In this document: positions 7,268 to 14,870 of the stretch, one piece after another
Numbering within the stretch: position 1 is the stretch's first letter
Layout: every line of letters starts with the position of its first letter
Notes under the pieces: generated by a model
What the model was told of the DNA's origin: nothing
The model's input: only the letters and a program-made list of their open reading frames with translations
Database searches by the model: none
Translations under genes and position numbers: made by a program
Origin: CAZVCG01 sp964626265
Lineage (GTDB): Bacteria > Pseudomonadota > Alphaproteobacteria > UBA9219
Assembly: GCA_964626265.1 (NCBI GenBank)
Contig: CAZVCG010000027.1
Coordinates: 1-27,013 of the forward strand
Direction of reading: 5' to 3'
DNA: 27,013 nt

Positions 7268-8509
7268 TCATTTTCCCGTCTTAACCTGTCCGGCCTTCGC
7301 CAGCGCCTTGGCGTGAACCGCCAGCACGCGCACGAAGCCTTCGGAGTCGACGTGATCGAACGAGCCTTCCTTTTCCATCGAGCTGTCGAGGGAATAGAGG
7401 TTGTGCGGCGCGTCGGTGATCGACATGTACGTCACCACGCCCTTATAAAGGCTGACGGTGACCGTGCCTGTCGCCAGTTCCGTGACTTCATTGACAGCCG
7501 AGAAGATCATCCGCGAGCACAGGTCGTTGTAATAGCTTTGATAGACCTGCTTGGCGAATATCTGCCCGAAGCTTTGGAATAAATCCAAAGCCCGCTTATC
7601 AAGCAGCAATTGCAGCAACAGGCCATAGCACGTGCCGAGCAATTCCATGCCGGGTTGTTCGTACACGCCGCGCGACTTGATGCCGACGAACCGGTTTTCG
7701 ACCATGTGCATACCGATGCCAACGCCGTGCTTGCCCGCGATCTTGTTCGCCACCAAAAACGCCTTGAGCGCATCGACGGGCTCGCCGTTGATCATCACCG
7801 GACGGCCTTTTTCGAACCTCACCGTAAACGTTTCCTGTTGGTCCGGCGCGTCCTTGGCCCACACGCCCATTTCCGGCGTGACGGTATAGGCCGACGATTC
7901 CAACGACTCGAGCTTGCCCGCCTCGTGCGTTAGGCCGAGCAGGTTCGCATCCGTCGAATACGGTTTTTCCCGTGTCGCCTTGATGGGCAAGCCGTGCTGT
8001 TCGCAGTAATCGATCATCTGCGCCCGCCCGCCGAACCTGTCGAGAAACGCCTGATCCCGCCACGGCGCGTAAACTTCCATAGATGGCTCGAGCATGTTCG
8101 TAATGATCTGGAACCGCACCTGATCGTTGCCGCGTCCCGTCGCGCCATGCGCCAGAACCTTGAGGCCTTTCTTTTTCACGGCAGGCAACGCGCCCGCTGT
8201 AGTGACTTGCCGCCCCAGGCCACACACGTTCCAGTAACGGCTTTCATAATTCGATTGGATTTGAATGCCTTTCAGCCCCGCTTCGGCTATTTCCTTTTGC
8301 AACGGCAAGCCGACGAAATCGACCGCGCCGCACGCGCGCATCCGTTTTTCGATCGCGCCAAAATCCGTTTCGTCGGGTTGCGCCAAGTCAGCCGTGAAGC
8401 ACACGACCTTGACGCCGCTTTCAGTCAGCCAATGCGTGATGGTGCAGCTATCGAGGCCGCCCGAAGCCAAAAATGCGATGGTTTGGCCTTTTAGTTCTTT
8501 AACGTTCAT
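7268..8509 (-). CDS. argG: Argininosuccinate synthase
   Basis: ArgG joins citrulline and aspartate with ATP to make argininosuccinate, the step before ArgH. The product has 413 residues. Visible landmarks are the PP-loop ATPase motif SGGLDS (16-21; SGGLDT is usual), HGATGRGNDQVRF (121-133) and a YSTDANLLGLTHEAG segment. The sequence mixes features of the common (type 1) and the E. coli-like (type 2) subfamilies and looks divergent from both. AAGGAG at 8516-8521 fixes the start at 8509; an in-frame start at 8542 lies upstream of this site. It stands alone on the minus strand about 650 bases from argH, so the two arginine genes are separate units. Confidence 0.93.
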   Translation of the reverse strand: MNVKELKGQTIAFLASGGLDSCTITHWLTESGVKVVCFTADLAQPDETDFGAIEKRMRACGAVDFVGLPLQKEIAEAGLKGIQIQSNYESRYWNVCGLGRQVTTAGALPAVKKKGLKVLAHGATGRGNDQVRFQIITNMLEPSMEVYAPWRDQAFLDRFGGRAQMIDYCEQHGLPIKATREKPYSTDANLLGLTHEAGKLESLESSAYTVTPEMGVWAKDAPDQQETFTVRFEKGRPVMINGEPVDALKAFLVANKIAGKHGVGIGMHMVENRFVGIKSRGVYEQPGMELLGTCYGLLLQLLLDKRALDLFQSFGQIFAKQVYQSYYNDLCSRMIFSAVNEVTELATGTVTVSLYKGVVTYMSITDAPHNLYSLDSSMEKEGSFDHVDSEGFVRVLAVHAKALAKAGQVKTGK

Positions 8510-8694
8510 GGATGTCTCCTTAAGTGTTCGTTTTAAGCCCAACGCCCGGACGCGTGTATGACGTCAGGGAATTTCATGTCGATTTTTAGGGAAATGCCTG
8601 ACTAACAGGCGCGCAAATGTGTGCGGCACTAGCCGCGTCGGCGGGCAAGAAAAAGAACGGGAAAAGGCTGCGCTGTGTTCGTCATAATGTGGTG

Positions 8695-8722
8695 ATTATA
8701 GCGTACCGTTGAGAAAACTCAA
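8695..8722 (-). promoter_or_regulatory. Possible promoter of argG
   Basis: On the minus strand TTGAGT (8722-8717) and a perfect TATAAT (8700-8695) are 16 bases apart. The -35 box falls inside a perfect hairpin (CCGTTGAG, AAAA, CTCAACGG at 8706-8725). Transcription would begin near 8688 and leave a leader of about 180 bases before argG. The dyad over the -35 region could be an operator; no Arg-box is recognisable. Confidence 0.5.
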
Positions 8723-8744
8723 CGGATAAAAAACGCGTTTCTAT

Positions 8745-8915
8745 TTATAGCCATTTAACCTTTCATTGAGCCAAACTGCCACAGCGAGGGGGACACAATA
8801 AAAAAGGCAACAGAAGGTTGTTCAAAAGCCAAATGATTGGCGGAGCCTTTTTTATTGTGTCCCCATTGCTTCCCTTCACCTGCTTGTTGATTCAATAAAA
8901 AGATAAACGGCTATA
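8745..8915 (-). repeat. Palindromic MITE-like repeat, copy B (complete)
   Basis: This is a nested palindrome of about 170 bases. The outer ends, 8746-8768 and 8893-8915, are inverted repeats agreeing at 19 of 23 positions and begin and end with TATAGCC/GGCTATA. The inner arms are a perfect 20-base inverted repeat at 8789-8808 and 8845-8864 with a 36-base loop. The left part (8745-8798) is repeated inverted at 1-54. No coding capacity is seen, so it would have to be moved in trans if mobile. TA at both extremes could be a TA target duplication. Confidence 0.85.
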
Positions 8916-8971
8916 CATTGGCCGCCGCGCTTGGTTAACGCGACCATCCCTCAACGTCTTTCCGGACAAGC

Positions 8972-8995
8972 AGCGCGTCTCTGACGCGACGCGCT
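8972..8995 (-). other. Hairpin after the CopG-like ORF
   Basis: AGCGCGTC and GACGCGCT pair perfectly around an eight-base loop, directly after the stop codon of the small minus-strand ORF. No T-run follows on the minus strand, so it is at best a Rho-assisted or processing signal. Confidence 0.4.
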
Positions 8996-8996
8996 C

Positions 8997-9119
8997 TTAA
9001 TGCCGTTCCTGCCGTTCGACATAAAAGTCCTCCAATGGGCGCAGCATACGCTGATAGGGAACTTTTGCTTTTTTGGCTTCTTTTTTCAGAAAATCAACGC
9101 TTGGCCGTGTCAATTCCAA
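8997..9119 (-). pseudogene. CopG-type antitoxin-like ORF, short or 5'-truncated
   Basis: A 40-codon frame ends with TAA at 8997-8999 and reads LELTRPSVDFLKKEAKKAKV then PYQRMLRPLEDFYVERQERH. The pattern R-P-S-V-x-F-x-K-x-x-A-K-K-x-x-V-P-Y-Q-R-M is what I know from the C-terminal half of CopG/ribbon-helix-helix antitoxins. The only starts in frame are TTG codons at 9119 and 9113, with AGAGGA just upstream. The usual N-terminal part would have to lie in the argH 3' end, which is in the same frame but closed by the argH stop. No toxin gene is adjacent. I read it as a remnant or a very short orphan antitoxin. Confidence 0.45.
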
Positions 9120-9134
9120 AGTCCTCTTGCTAAC

Positions 9135-9152
9135 GCGGGGATGGAACCCCGC
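9135..9152 (-). other. GCGGGG hairpin between argH and the CopG-like ORF
   Basis: GCGGGG, a six-base loop and CCCCGC form a perfect stem, extendable through TAGCG and CGTTA with one mismatch. It starts about 10 bases after the argH stop. No T-run follows. It may end or stabilise the pgk-argH transcript, or be one copy of a dispersed hairpin repeat; only one copy is in the window. Confidence 0.45.
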
Positions 9153-9161
9153 GCTACCATA

Positions 9162-10571
9162 TTATGCCCTCAACCTCTTCCTCCACCTCTTCGCCTCCGC
9201 CTTCACCAGCTTCGGCGCGGTGCCGCCGAGGCTTGTGCGGCTCATGACGGCTTTTTCGGGTTTCAGCACGTCATAGATGGAATTGTCCAAACGCGGCTCG
9301 ATCTTTTTCATGTCGGCGAGTTTCAATTCATCCAAACGGCAGTTTTTTGTTTCAGCCAAACGCACGACCTGCCCCGTAATGTGATGCGCCTTGCGGAACG
9401 GCACGTTGAAGTTTCTCACAAGCGCATCGGCCAAATCCGTCGCCGTCAGGAATCCACGGGCGGTCGCCGCCTTCATCGCATCGACGTTGGCCTTCATATC
9501 GCGCACCATGCCCGTCATCGCGGCGAGCATCATTTCAAGTTCGTCCGCCGCCTTGATCACAGGAGGCTTGCTGTCCTGCAAATCCTTGTTGTAGGTGAGC
9601 GGCAAGCCTTTCATCAGCATTGTGAGCTGCGTCAGCGCTCCAAACAACGTGCCCGATTTCGCCCGGATGAGTTCCGCCGCATCGGGGTTGCGTTTTTGAG
9701 GCATGATGGAGCTGCCCGTCGTGAAGGCTTCGGATAACTTGATGAATCCGAAAGCGTCGCTCGCCCAGATTATAAGTTCCTCGGCAAAGCGCGACAGATG
9801 CACGCCGCAAATGCTGGCCGCGCTTAAAAACTCCAGCGCATAATCGCGCGATGCCACGGCGTCCATCGAGTTCGCCATCGGGCGGTCAAAGCCCAAGGCC
9901 TTAGCCGTCATGTTGCGGTCGATGGGATAAGACGTTCCCGCCAACGCCGCCGCGCCCAGCGGACATTCGTTCAGCCGAGCGCGCGCATCGGCAAACCTCC
10001 CGCGGTCGCGCCCGAACATTTCGACATAGGCCAGCAAATGATGGCCGAACGTAACGGGCTGGGCCGGTTGCAAATGCGTAAAGCCGGGCATCATCGTCGC
10101 CGCGTGTTTGTCGGCTTGATCGACAAGCGCGGCTTGCAAATCGCCCAACAGATCGTCGATCCGATCAATGGCGTCGCGCACCCACATCCGCAGATCCGTC
10201 GCCACCTGATCGTTGCGCGAACGCGCCGTATGCAAACGCCCCGCAGCGTCGCCGATCAATTCCGCAAGACGGGATTCGACGTTCATGTGAATGTCTTCCA
10301 GTTCCGTCTTGAATGTAAATTTGCCACTTTGGATTTCGTGAAAAATCTTTTCCAGTCCCTTGCGGATCGCTTGCGCGTCTTTCGCGCTGATGATCCCGCA
10401 TTTGGCGAGCATCGCCGCATGAGCCTGCGATGCTGCGATGTCCTGCAGATAAAGCAGTTTGTCCGCATCCAGACATTCGTTGATCCGCGCCATAACTTCG
10501 GCAGGCCCGTTTTTGTAATGCCCGCCCCACATGGCGTTGGCTTTGTGAGTCTTCTTTCCCGGACTTGTCAT
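9162..10571 (-). CDS. argH: Argininosuccinate lyase
   Basis: ArgH splits argininosuccinate into arginine and fumarate, the last step of arginine synthesis. It belongs to the fumarase/aspartase superfamily and acts as a cytoplasmic homotetramer. The length of 469 residues is normal. Conserved regions are TARSRNDQ (115-122), THLQPAQP (165-172, with the catalytic His) and the flexible signature loop GSSIMPQKRNPD (286-297) carrying the catalytic Ser. The start at 10571 follows the pgk stop codon by 12 bases with AAGGAT overlapping that stop, so it is co-transcribed with and coupled to pgk. Its stop is in frame with the small CopG-like ORF behind it. Confidence 0.97.
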   Translation of the reverse strand: MTSPGKKTHKANAMWGGHYKNGPAEVMARINECLDADKLLYLQDIAASQAHAAMLAKCGIISAKDAQAIRKGLEKIFHEIQSGKFTFKTELEDIHMNVESRLAELIGDAAGRLHTARSRNDQVATDLRMWVRDAIDRIDDLLGDLQAALVDQADKHAATMMPGFTHLQPAQPVTFGHHLLAYVEMFGRDRGRFADARARLNECPLGAAALAGTSYPIDRNMTAKALGFDRPMANSMDAVASRDYALEFLSAASICGVHLSRFAEELIIWASDAFGFIKLSEAFTTGSSIMPQKRNPDAAELIRAKSGTLFGALTQLTMLMKGLPLTYNKDLQDSKPPVIKAADELEMMLAAMTGMVRDMKANVDAMKAATARGFLTATDLADALVRNFNVPFRKAHHITGQVVRLAETKNCRLDELKLADMKKIEPRLDNSIYDVLKPEKAVMSRTSLGGTAPKLVKAEAKRWRKRLRA

Positions 10572-10583
10572 TCGAAACGATCC

Positions 10584-11798
10584 TTATACTTTCCTTTTTA
10601 GCGCCGCTTTTTCCAGCGCCGCGACGCCCGGGAGCTCCTTGCCTTCCAGCCATTCGAGGAACGCGCCGCCAGCCGTCGACATATAGCTCATATCCTGCGT
10701 CACGCCCGCGTGGCTTAGCGCGGCCACCGTGTCGCCGCCGCCGCCGACAGAGAGCAATTTGCCCGCCTTGGTGAGCGCCGCCACGCCTTTCGCGACTTCG
10801 TTCGTAGCATTGTCGAACGGCGGCATCTCGAACACGCCGAGCGGCCCGTTCCACACCACAGTGCGGCACGCCTTCAGCGTGTCGATAATCTTCGCCGCCG
10901 TTCTGGGGCCGAGGTCCAAGATCATCTTGCCTTCGGGAACCGCTTCCGCCGCGACCGTTTCCGCCGGCGCGCCTGCCTTGAACTCTTCCGCGACGACGAC
11001 GTCTTCCGGCAGCAAAATCGAGCATCCTTTTTGCTCGGCTTTCGTCATGATGATGCGCGCAGTGTTCAGCATGTCCGGTTCATACAAGGATTTGCCGACG
11101 CCAATCCCTTTCGCCTGCATGAACGTATTCGCCATGCCGCCGCCAAGCACCAGAACGTTGACTTTCGTCACTAGGTTGTTGAGCAGATCGAGTTTCGTCG
11201 AAATCTTTGAGCCGCCGACAAGCGCCATCACGGGCCGTTCAGGCTTTTCCAAGGCTTTTGTTAGAGCTTCCAATTCTTCCTGCATCAAGCGGCCCGCCGC
11301 CGCAGGCAACATTTCGGCCAAACCGGCCGTCGAGGCGTGCGCGCGGTGCGCGGCGGAAAAAGCGTCGTTGACGTAAACGTCGCCCAAACGCGCCATTTCG
11401 GTGACCAGAACCTTGTCGTTCTTTTCCTCGCCTGCGTGAAAGCGCGTGTTCTCGAGCAGCAATAGCTGGCCCGGCAAAAGTTTTTCCACTGCGGCGCGCG
11501 CCCTTGCGCCGATGCAATCCTCGGCAAACGCCACGGGCTGGCCCACCACATTCGCCAAGGCTTCGGCCACGGGCTTGAGCGTGTATTTCGGATTGGGCTT
11601 GCCTTCGGGACGGCCCAAGTGGGCCAGAATGACGACCCGCGCCTGCGCCTTGATCAAGTCGCGCAACGTGGGCAACGACCGTTCGAGACGCGTCAAGTCG
11701 GTCACCTGACCTTCTTTCATCGGGACGTTATAGTCTTCGCGCAGCAAGACGGCTTTGTTGGCAAGATCGAGATCGTCGAGGGTAAGGAATTCGGCCAC
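10584..11798 (-). CDS. pgk: Phosphoglycerate kinase
   Basis: Pgk transfers the acyl phosphate of 1,3-bisphosphoglycerate to ADP in glycolysis and works in reverse in gluconeogenesis. The 404-residue product has the substrate-binding N-terminal signature (REDYNVPMKEGQVTDLTRLE), LLLENTRFHAGEEKND, VNDAFSAAHRAHAST, and the C-terminal nucleotide-binding GGGGDTVAAL and MSYMSTAGGAFLEWLEGKEL. The start codon is GTG at 11798 with only a weak AGG upstream. It is the first gene of a pgk-argH pair; the usual alphaproteobacterial partners (gap, fba) are not present here. Confidence 0.97.
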   Translation of the reverse strand: MAEFLTLDDLDLANKAVLLREDYNVPMKEGQVTDLTRLERSLPTLRDLIKAQARVVILAHLGRPEGKPNPKYTLKPVAEALANVVGQPVAFAEDCIGARARAAVEKLLPGQLLLLENTRFHAGEEKNDKVLVTEMARLGDVYVNDAFSAAHRAHASTAGLAEMLPAAAGRLMQEELEALTKALEKPERPVMALVGGSKISTKLDLLNNLVTKVNVLVLGGGMANTFMQAKGIGVGKSLYEPDMLNTARIIMTKAEQKGCSILLPEDVVVAEEFKAGAPAETVAAEAVPEGKMILDLGPRTAAKIIDTLKACRTVVWNGPLGVFEMPPFDNATNEVAKGVAALTKAGKLLSVGGGGDTVAALSHAGVTQDMSYMSTAGGAFLEWLEGKELPGVAALEKAALKRKV

Positions 11799-12009
11799 GG
11801 GTTAACCTGTTTCGTTAGAGGGTTAAAAGTTAACAAGCTGAAAAGCGGCTCATTAAAATCTTTTCGGATGCTCCTGTCCATATATGCCGGAAATATAGCT
11901 CAAGGCCTGCTTTTTCGATCATGAACGGCCCTTTTTTCTTCCGTTTTCACAAACGGGCTTGTGTATGCTATGGAAGACCAAGGCAAACACCTTCACGCAA
12001 GAACCGGAC

Positions 12010-12273
12010 ATGGAAAAAACCAAAACCACCCCGAATTTGCCCCCTGACATCGCCAAAATGTCCTTTGAGGAGGCCTTGGCCGAGCTGGAAAAGCTGGTCA
12101 AACAACTCGAAGACGGCAAGGCCAAGCTCGACGACGCTATTGGGGCTTATGAGCGCGGCGCATTGCTCAAAAAACACTGTGAAAACAAGCTTCGCGAAGC
12201 CCAAGCCCGTATCGAGCAGATCACCGTGGGCAATAACGGAGGGGACTTGAGTTTAGCCCCCTTTAAGGTTTAG
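12010..12273 (+). CDS. xseB: Exodeoxyribonuclease VII small subunit
   Basis: XseB is the small helical subunit of exonuclease VII, which degrades single-stranded DNA. The 87-residue product shows the whole family pattern: MSFEEALAELEKLVKQLEDG, then LDDAIGAYERGALLKKHC and KLREAQARIEQI. The ATG at 12010 gives the usual length. In-frame starts at 11959 (TTG) and 11965 (ATG) would add 15-17 residues with no family match, and no start has a strong ribosome site. It is followed by ispA after 51 bases, as in many proteobacteria; xseA is not in the window. Confidence 0.92.
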   Translation: MEKTKTTPNLPPDIAKMSFEEALAELEKLVKQLEDGKAKLDDAIGAYERGALLKKHCENKLREAQARIEQITVGNNGGDLSLAPFKV

Positions 12274-12324
12274 GGTCAGGCCCTCTTTAAGGATTTTCCC
12301 CAACCCCAGCATTTCCGCCCCGCC

Positions 12325-13224
12325 ATGCCCTCAGTCTCCCCCTCCCTCGCCGCCGCCATGGCCAATACCGCAACCGCCGTCAACGAGGCGATGGAGCGGA
12401 TCCTCCCGCGCTCCGATTTCGCGGAACGCAAACTGTTCGACGCCATGCGCTACAGCGCGCTGGACGGCGGCAAGCGTTTGCGCCCCTTTTTGGTGATGAG
12501 CGCGGCCTCGCTTTTCGGCGTGAATGAAGATTGCGCCTTGCGCGCCGCCGCCGCCGTCGAATGCGTGCATTGCTATTCTCTGGTTCATGACGATTTGCCG
12601 GCGATGGACAATGCCGACCTGCGCCGCGGCAAGCCGACGACGCACAAGAAATACGACGAAGCGACCGCGATTTTAGCGGGCGATGCCTTGCTGACTTTGG
12701 CTTTCGAAATTCTGGCCGATCCGCGCACGCATGAGGACCCCAAGGTGCGCTGCAATCTTGTTACCGCGCTCGCAAAAGCATCGGGCGTGAACGGTATGGT
12801 GGGCGGACAAATGCTCGACCTCATCGCTGAGACGACCGAGCTCGACATCGGCGCCATCACGCGCCTGCAACGCATGAAAACGGGCGAGCTGATCGCCTTC
12901 TCCGCCGAAGCCGGCGGCATTCTCGGCAAAGCCTCGCCTCAGCATCTTAGCGCTCTCCGCGCCTATGCGCATGACCTTGGCTTGGCGTTCCAGATCATTG
13001 ACGACTTGCTGGACGCAGAAGGCACGGAAGCGGAAACGGGCAAATCCGTGGGCCGCGATGCAGGCGCGGGCAAAGCGACATTCGTGACGATCCTCGGCCT
13101 TGACCGCGCGCGGCATCAGGCGCATTTGCTTTCCGAACAGGCCATCGGGCATTTGAGCGTGTTCAGCGGCCGCGCCAAGAATCTCGAAGACGTGGCGCGC
13201 TTTGTGGTTGAACGCAAAAGCTGA
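12325..13224 (+). CDS. ispA: Polyprenyl synthetase (farnesyl/geranyl diphosphate synthase)
   Basis: IspA condenses isopentenyl diphosphate with allylic diphosphates to make farnesyl diphosphate, the precursor for undecaprenyl phosphate, quinones and hopanoids. The 299 residues carry GGKRLRP (48-54), the first Asp-rich motif DDLPAMDNADLRRG (89-102) and the second, DDLLD (226-230). The amino acids before the first motif fit a short-chain (C15) enzyme, but chain length cannot be set with certainty. No clear ribosome site precedes the ATG; coupling to xseB is likely. The usual third gene, dxs, is absent: the next gene is rppH, convergent and only three bases away. Confidence 0.95.
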   Translation: MPSVSPSLAAAMANTATAVNEAMERILPRSDFAERKLFDAMRYSALDGGKRLRPFLVMSAASLFGVNEDCALRAAAAVECVHCYSLVHDDLPAMDNADLRRGKPTTHKKYDEATAILAGDALLTLAFEILADPRTHEDPKVRCNLVTALAKASGVNGMVGGQMLDLIAETTELDIGAITRLQRMKTGELIAFSAEAGGILGKASPQHLSALRAYAHDLGLAFQIIDDLLDAEGTEAETGKSVGRDAGAGKATFVTILGLDRARHQAHLLSEQAIGHLSVFSGRAKNLEDVARFVVERKS

Positions 13225-13227
13225 CAG

Positions 13228-13758
13228 CTAGCCTCCCAAATCCGGCAACGGCTTGCCGGACCTTATCGCTTCAACCAATGGACTGAAGTGCATAACGACT
13301 TGTTCGTAAACAGGCCGCTTAAAATCGACGATCAATCCGGGCGTTTCGTGCAACGGCGCCCAACGCCACGCCACGAATTCCGGCCTTTCAGGCTCGAACT
13401 CGCCCGTAAGGCTGATGTCGCTGTCCTGTCCATTGAACAGCAAAGCGAACCACGTCTGTTCCTGCCCGCGGTATTTCCCGCGAAAAACGCCCTTTCGATA
13501 TTGGAGATAGTCGGGAAATTCATAGCGCAGCATGTCGGGAATCATCCCGATAATAACCGCGTTGTCGGTGCCGATTTCCTCCTTCAGCTCGCGCTTTGCC
13601 GCAATGCGCAGATCTTCGCCTTTTTGCACGCCGCCTTGCGGCATTTGCCATGCGCCTCGTTTGTCGCGACGTTCGGCGCACAACACCATGCCGTCACGAT
13701 TAAACAAACAAAGGCCGACGCCTACCCGATAAGGAAGATCATTTATGTCTACGTTCAT
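13228..13758 (-). CDS. rppH: RNA pyrophosphohydrolase RppH
   Basis: RppH removes pyrophosphate from the 5' end of triphosphorylated mRNA and so starts RNase E-dependent decay. The 176-residue product begins with the usual YRVGVGLCLFN segment and has a complete Nudix box at 42-64 (G-x5-E-x7-R-E-L-x-E-E-x-G-T), with Glu57, Glu60 and Glu61 for metal binding. WQMPQGG before the box is typical of RppH. The ATG overlaps the stop of the upstream deacetylase gene as ATGA (13755-13758), showing translational coupling. It is the last gene of the long minus-strand run. Confidence 0.96.
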   Translation of the reverse strand: MNVDINDLPYRVGVGLCLFNRDGMVLCAERRDKRGAWQMPQGGVQKGEDLRIAAKRELKEEIGTDNAVIIGMIPDMLRYEFPDYLQYRKGVFRGKYRGQEQTWFALLFNGQDSDISLTGEFEPERPEFVAWRWAPLHETPGLIVDFKRPVYEQVVMHFSPLVEAIRSGKPLPDLGG

Positions 13759-14870
13759 TCTACCACCGCCGATACCGGCGCCAACGCTATGCCGTGACTT
13801 GGCAATTGTTTAATCCAGGTTTCGAGTTTATCCAACGTAACCGGCAACGGCGACGCTATGCCCACCGCCCGGCCTTCGATTTGCGCCGTTTGTTCAAGCT
13901 GACGCAACGCTGCGTCAATTGCAGCGGGAGACGGATCTTTATCCAGATATAATGTGTTTTCGGCAACCGGAACGCCGTTTTTCTTGGCCATGTCTTTTAA
14001 TACGCTGTGGGGCGATACGCGTGAGTCAAAAACCATAAGGCCTCTTTGTTTCAGCGCTTCAAGCAACACATTGGTCTTGGCGGGGTTCGTCGCAAACCGC
14101 GATCCGCTGAGCGTTGTGATGCCTATATAGCCCGTTCCTTGCCGCAAAGCCCAGTTAATGCGCCGTAGAATTTCGGTGTTGGGTAAATTCGTAAGCAAAG
14201 CGTTCGGTCCGGGATCGCTGCGCGGATAATCGAATGGCTCCATCGGCAGGGCCAGCAGCGTTTCGTGACCGTCCTGCCGCGCGCGGCTGAGCCATGACGC
14301 CACGACCGGGCTTTGCACGTCAAACGTCATGGTCACGGGCGATGGCAAGCGGCGCAAAGCCGCGTCCGTTGCTCCTTTCGATAACCCCAAATCGGCTATA
14401 ACGATAGCTACGCGAGGCCGTTTATCGTTGGGATTGAACGGCCGGGCATAAACCTGCCACGGCTTTTGGCCATTTTCGCCTATCTTCGGCAACGCGCCCT
14501 CGGGCCCATCTTCGGTTACCGCAGCGACAGGCGCAGGAGCCATCCGCGCAGAACCATCATCCATATCGTTGATCGCGACGGCGTTGACATCCAGCGGCTG
14601 GCCGGTATCGTGCCGGATAATAGGCTGTGAAGAAATCTCGCTATGGATCGCGTGGTCGCCCCCTGAAGACCGCTGTACGGCGGCTTCCTGTTTATGCCCG
14701 GCAAGCAAGCTGGTTTTATCCAATGACGAAAAAACCCACATGCCGCCTAAAGCGCATAGCAGAAACCCCGCCACGGCAAGCTTCTGTCTGCGAGGATAGT
14801 AAGCAAGGAAAGTTTCCTTTCTTACATAGTCACGCGCAACAGACGAAATTTTGGCGGATTCAGCGATCAC
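13755..14870 (-). CDS. Divergent polysaccharide deacetylase family protein
   Basis: This belongs to the divergent polysaccharide deacetylase family (formerly DUF610), a NodB-like fold that in alphaproteobacteria usually stands after the ctpA gene, as here. One membrane-spanning stretch (LAVAGFLLCALGGMWVFSSL, about 31-50) anchors it, and the domain (about 150-371) would be periplasmic. Conserved parts are GHETLLALPMEP, YPRSDPGPNALL and GLMVFDSRVS. The first Asp of the usual IDDLG is Ala (IADLG) and the usual GHP loop is ASP, so catalysis is doubtful. I chose GTG 14870 (GAGAGGA eight bases upstream; 371 residues) over TTG 14918, which would overlap ctpA by 59 bases. Confidence 0.88.
   Translation of the reverse strand: MIAESAKISSVARDYVRKETFLAYYPRRQKLAVAGFLLCALGGMWVFSSLDKTSLLAGHKQEAAVQRSSGGDHAIHSEISSQPIIRHDTGQPLDVNAVAINDMDDGSARMAPAPVAAVTEDGPEGALPKIGENGQKPWQVYARPFNPNDKRPRVAIVIADLGLSKGATDAALRRLPSPVTMTFDVQSPVVASWLSRARQDGHETLLALPMEPFDYPRSDPGPNALLTNLPNTEILRRINWALRQGTGYIGITTLSGSRFATNPAKTNVLLEALKQRGLMVFDSRVSPHSVLKDMAKKNGVPVAENTLYLDKDPSPAAIDAALRQLEQTAQIEGRAVGIASPLPVTLDKLETWIKQLPSHGIALAPVSAVVE

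Larger units (their letters stand above)
8510..8996. other. 487-base non-coding region between argG and the CopG-like ORF
   Basis: From left to right it holds the argG leader (8510-8688), the possible argG promoter with its hairpin (8695-8725), palindromic repeat copy B (8745-8915), and a G+C-rich hairpin at 8972-8995 just past the stop codon of the small minus-strand ORF. I found no credible protein-coding gene in it. Confidence 0.6.

Noticed and set aside
8745..8915. Repeat copy B read as a simple bidirectional terminator of argG and argH
   Set aside because: The inner hairpin has T-runs within the arms, not after them, and the same unit occurs at unrelated places with outer inverted ends, which fits a mobile-type repeat better.
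9000..9737. Plus-strand open frame of 245 codons
   Set aside because: Most of it is antisense to argH, which is beyond doubt, and the product has the Arg/His-rich make-up of a shadow frame.
10165..11025. Minus-strand open frame of 286 codons across the pgk-argH junction
   Set aside because: It is an alternate frame of two well-identified genes and is Gly/Arg-rich with no recognisable domain.
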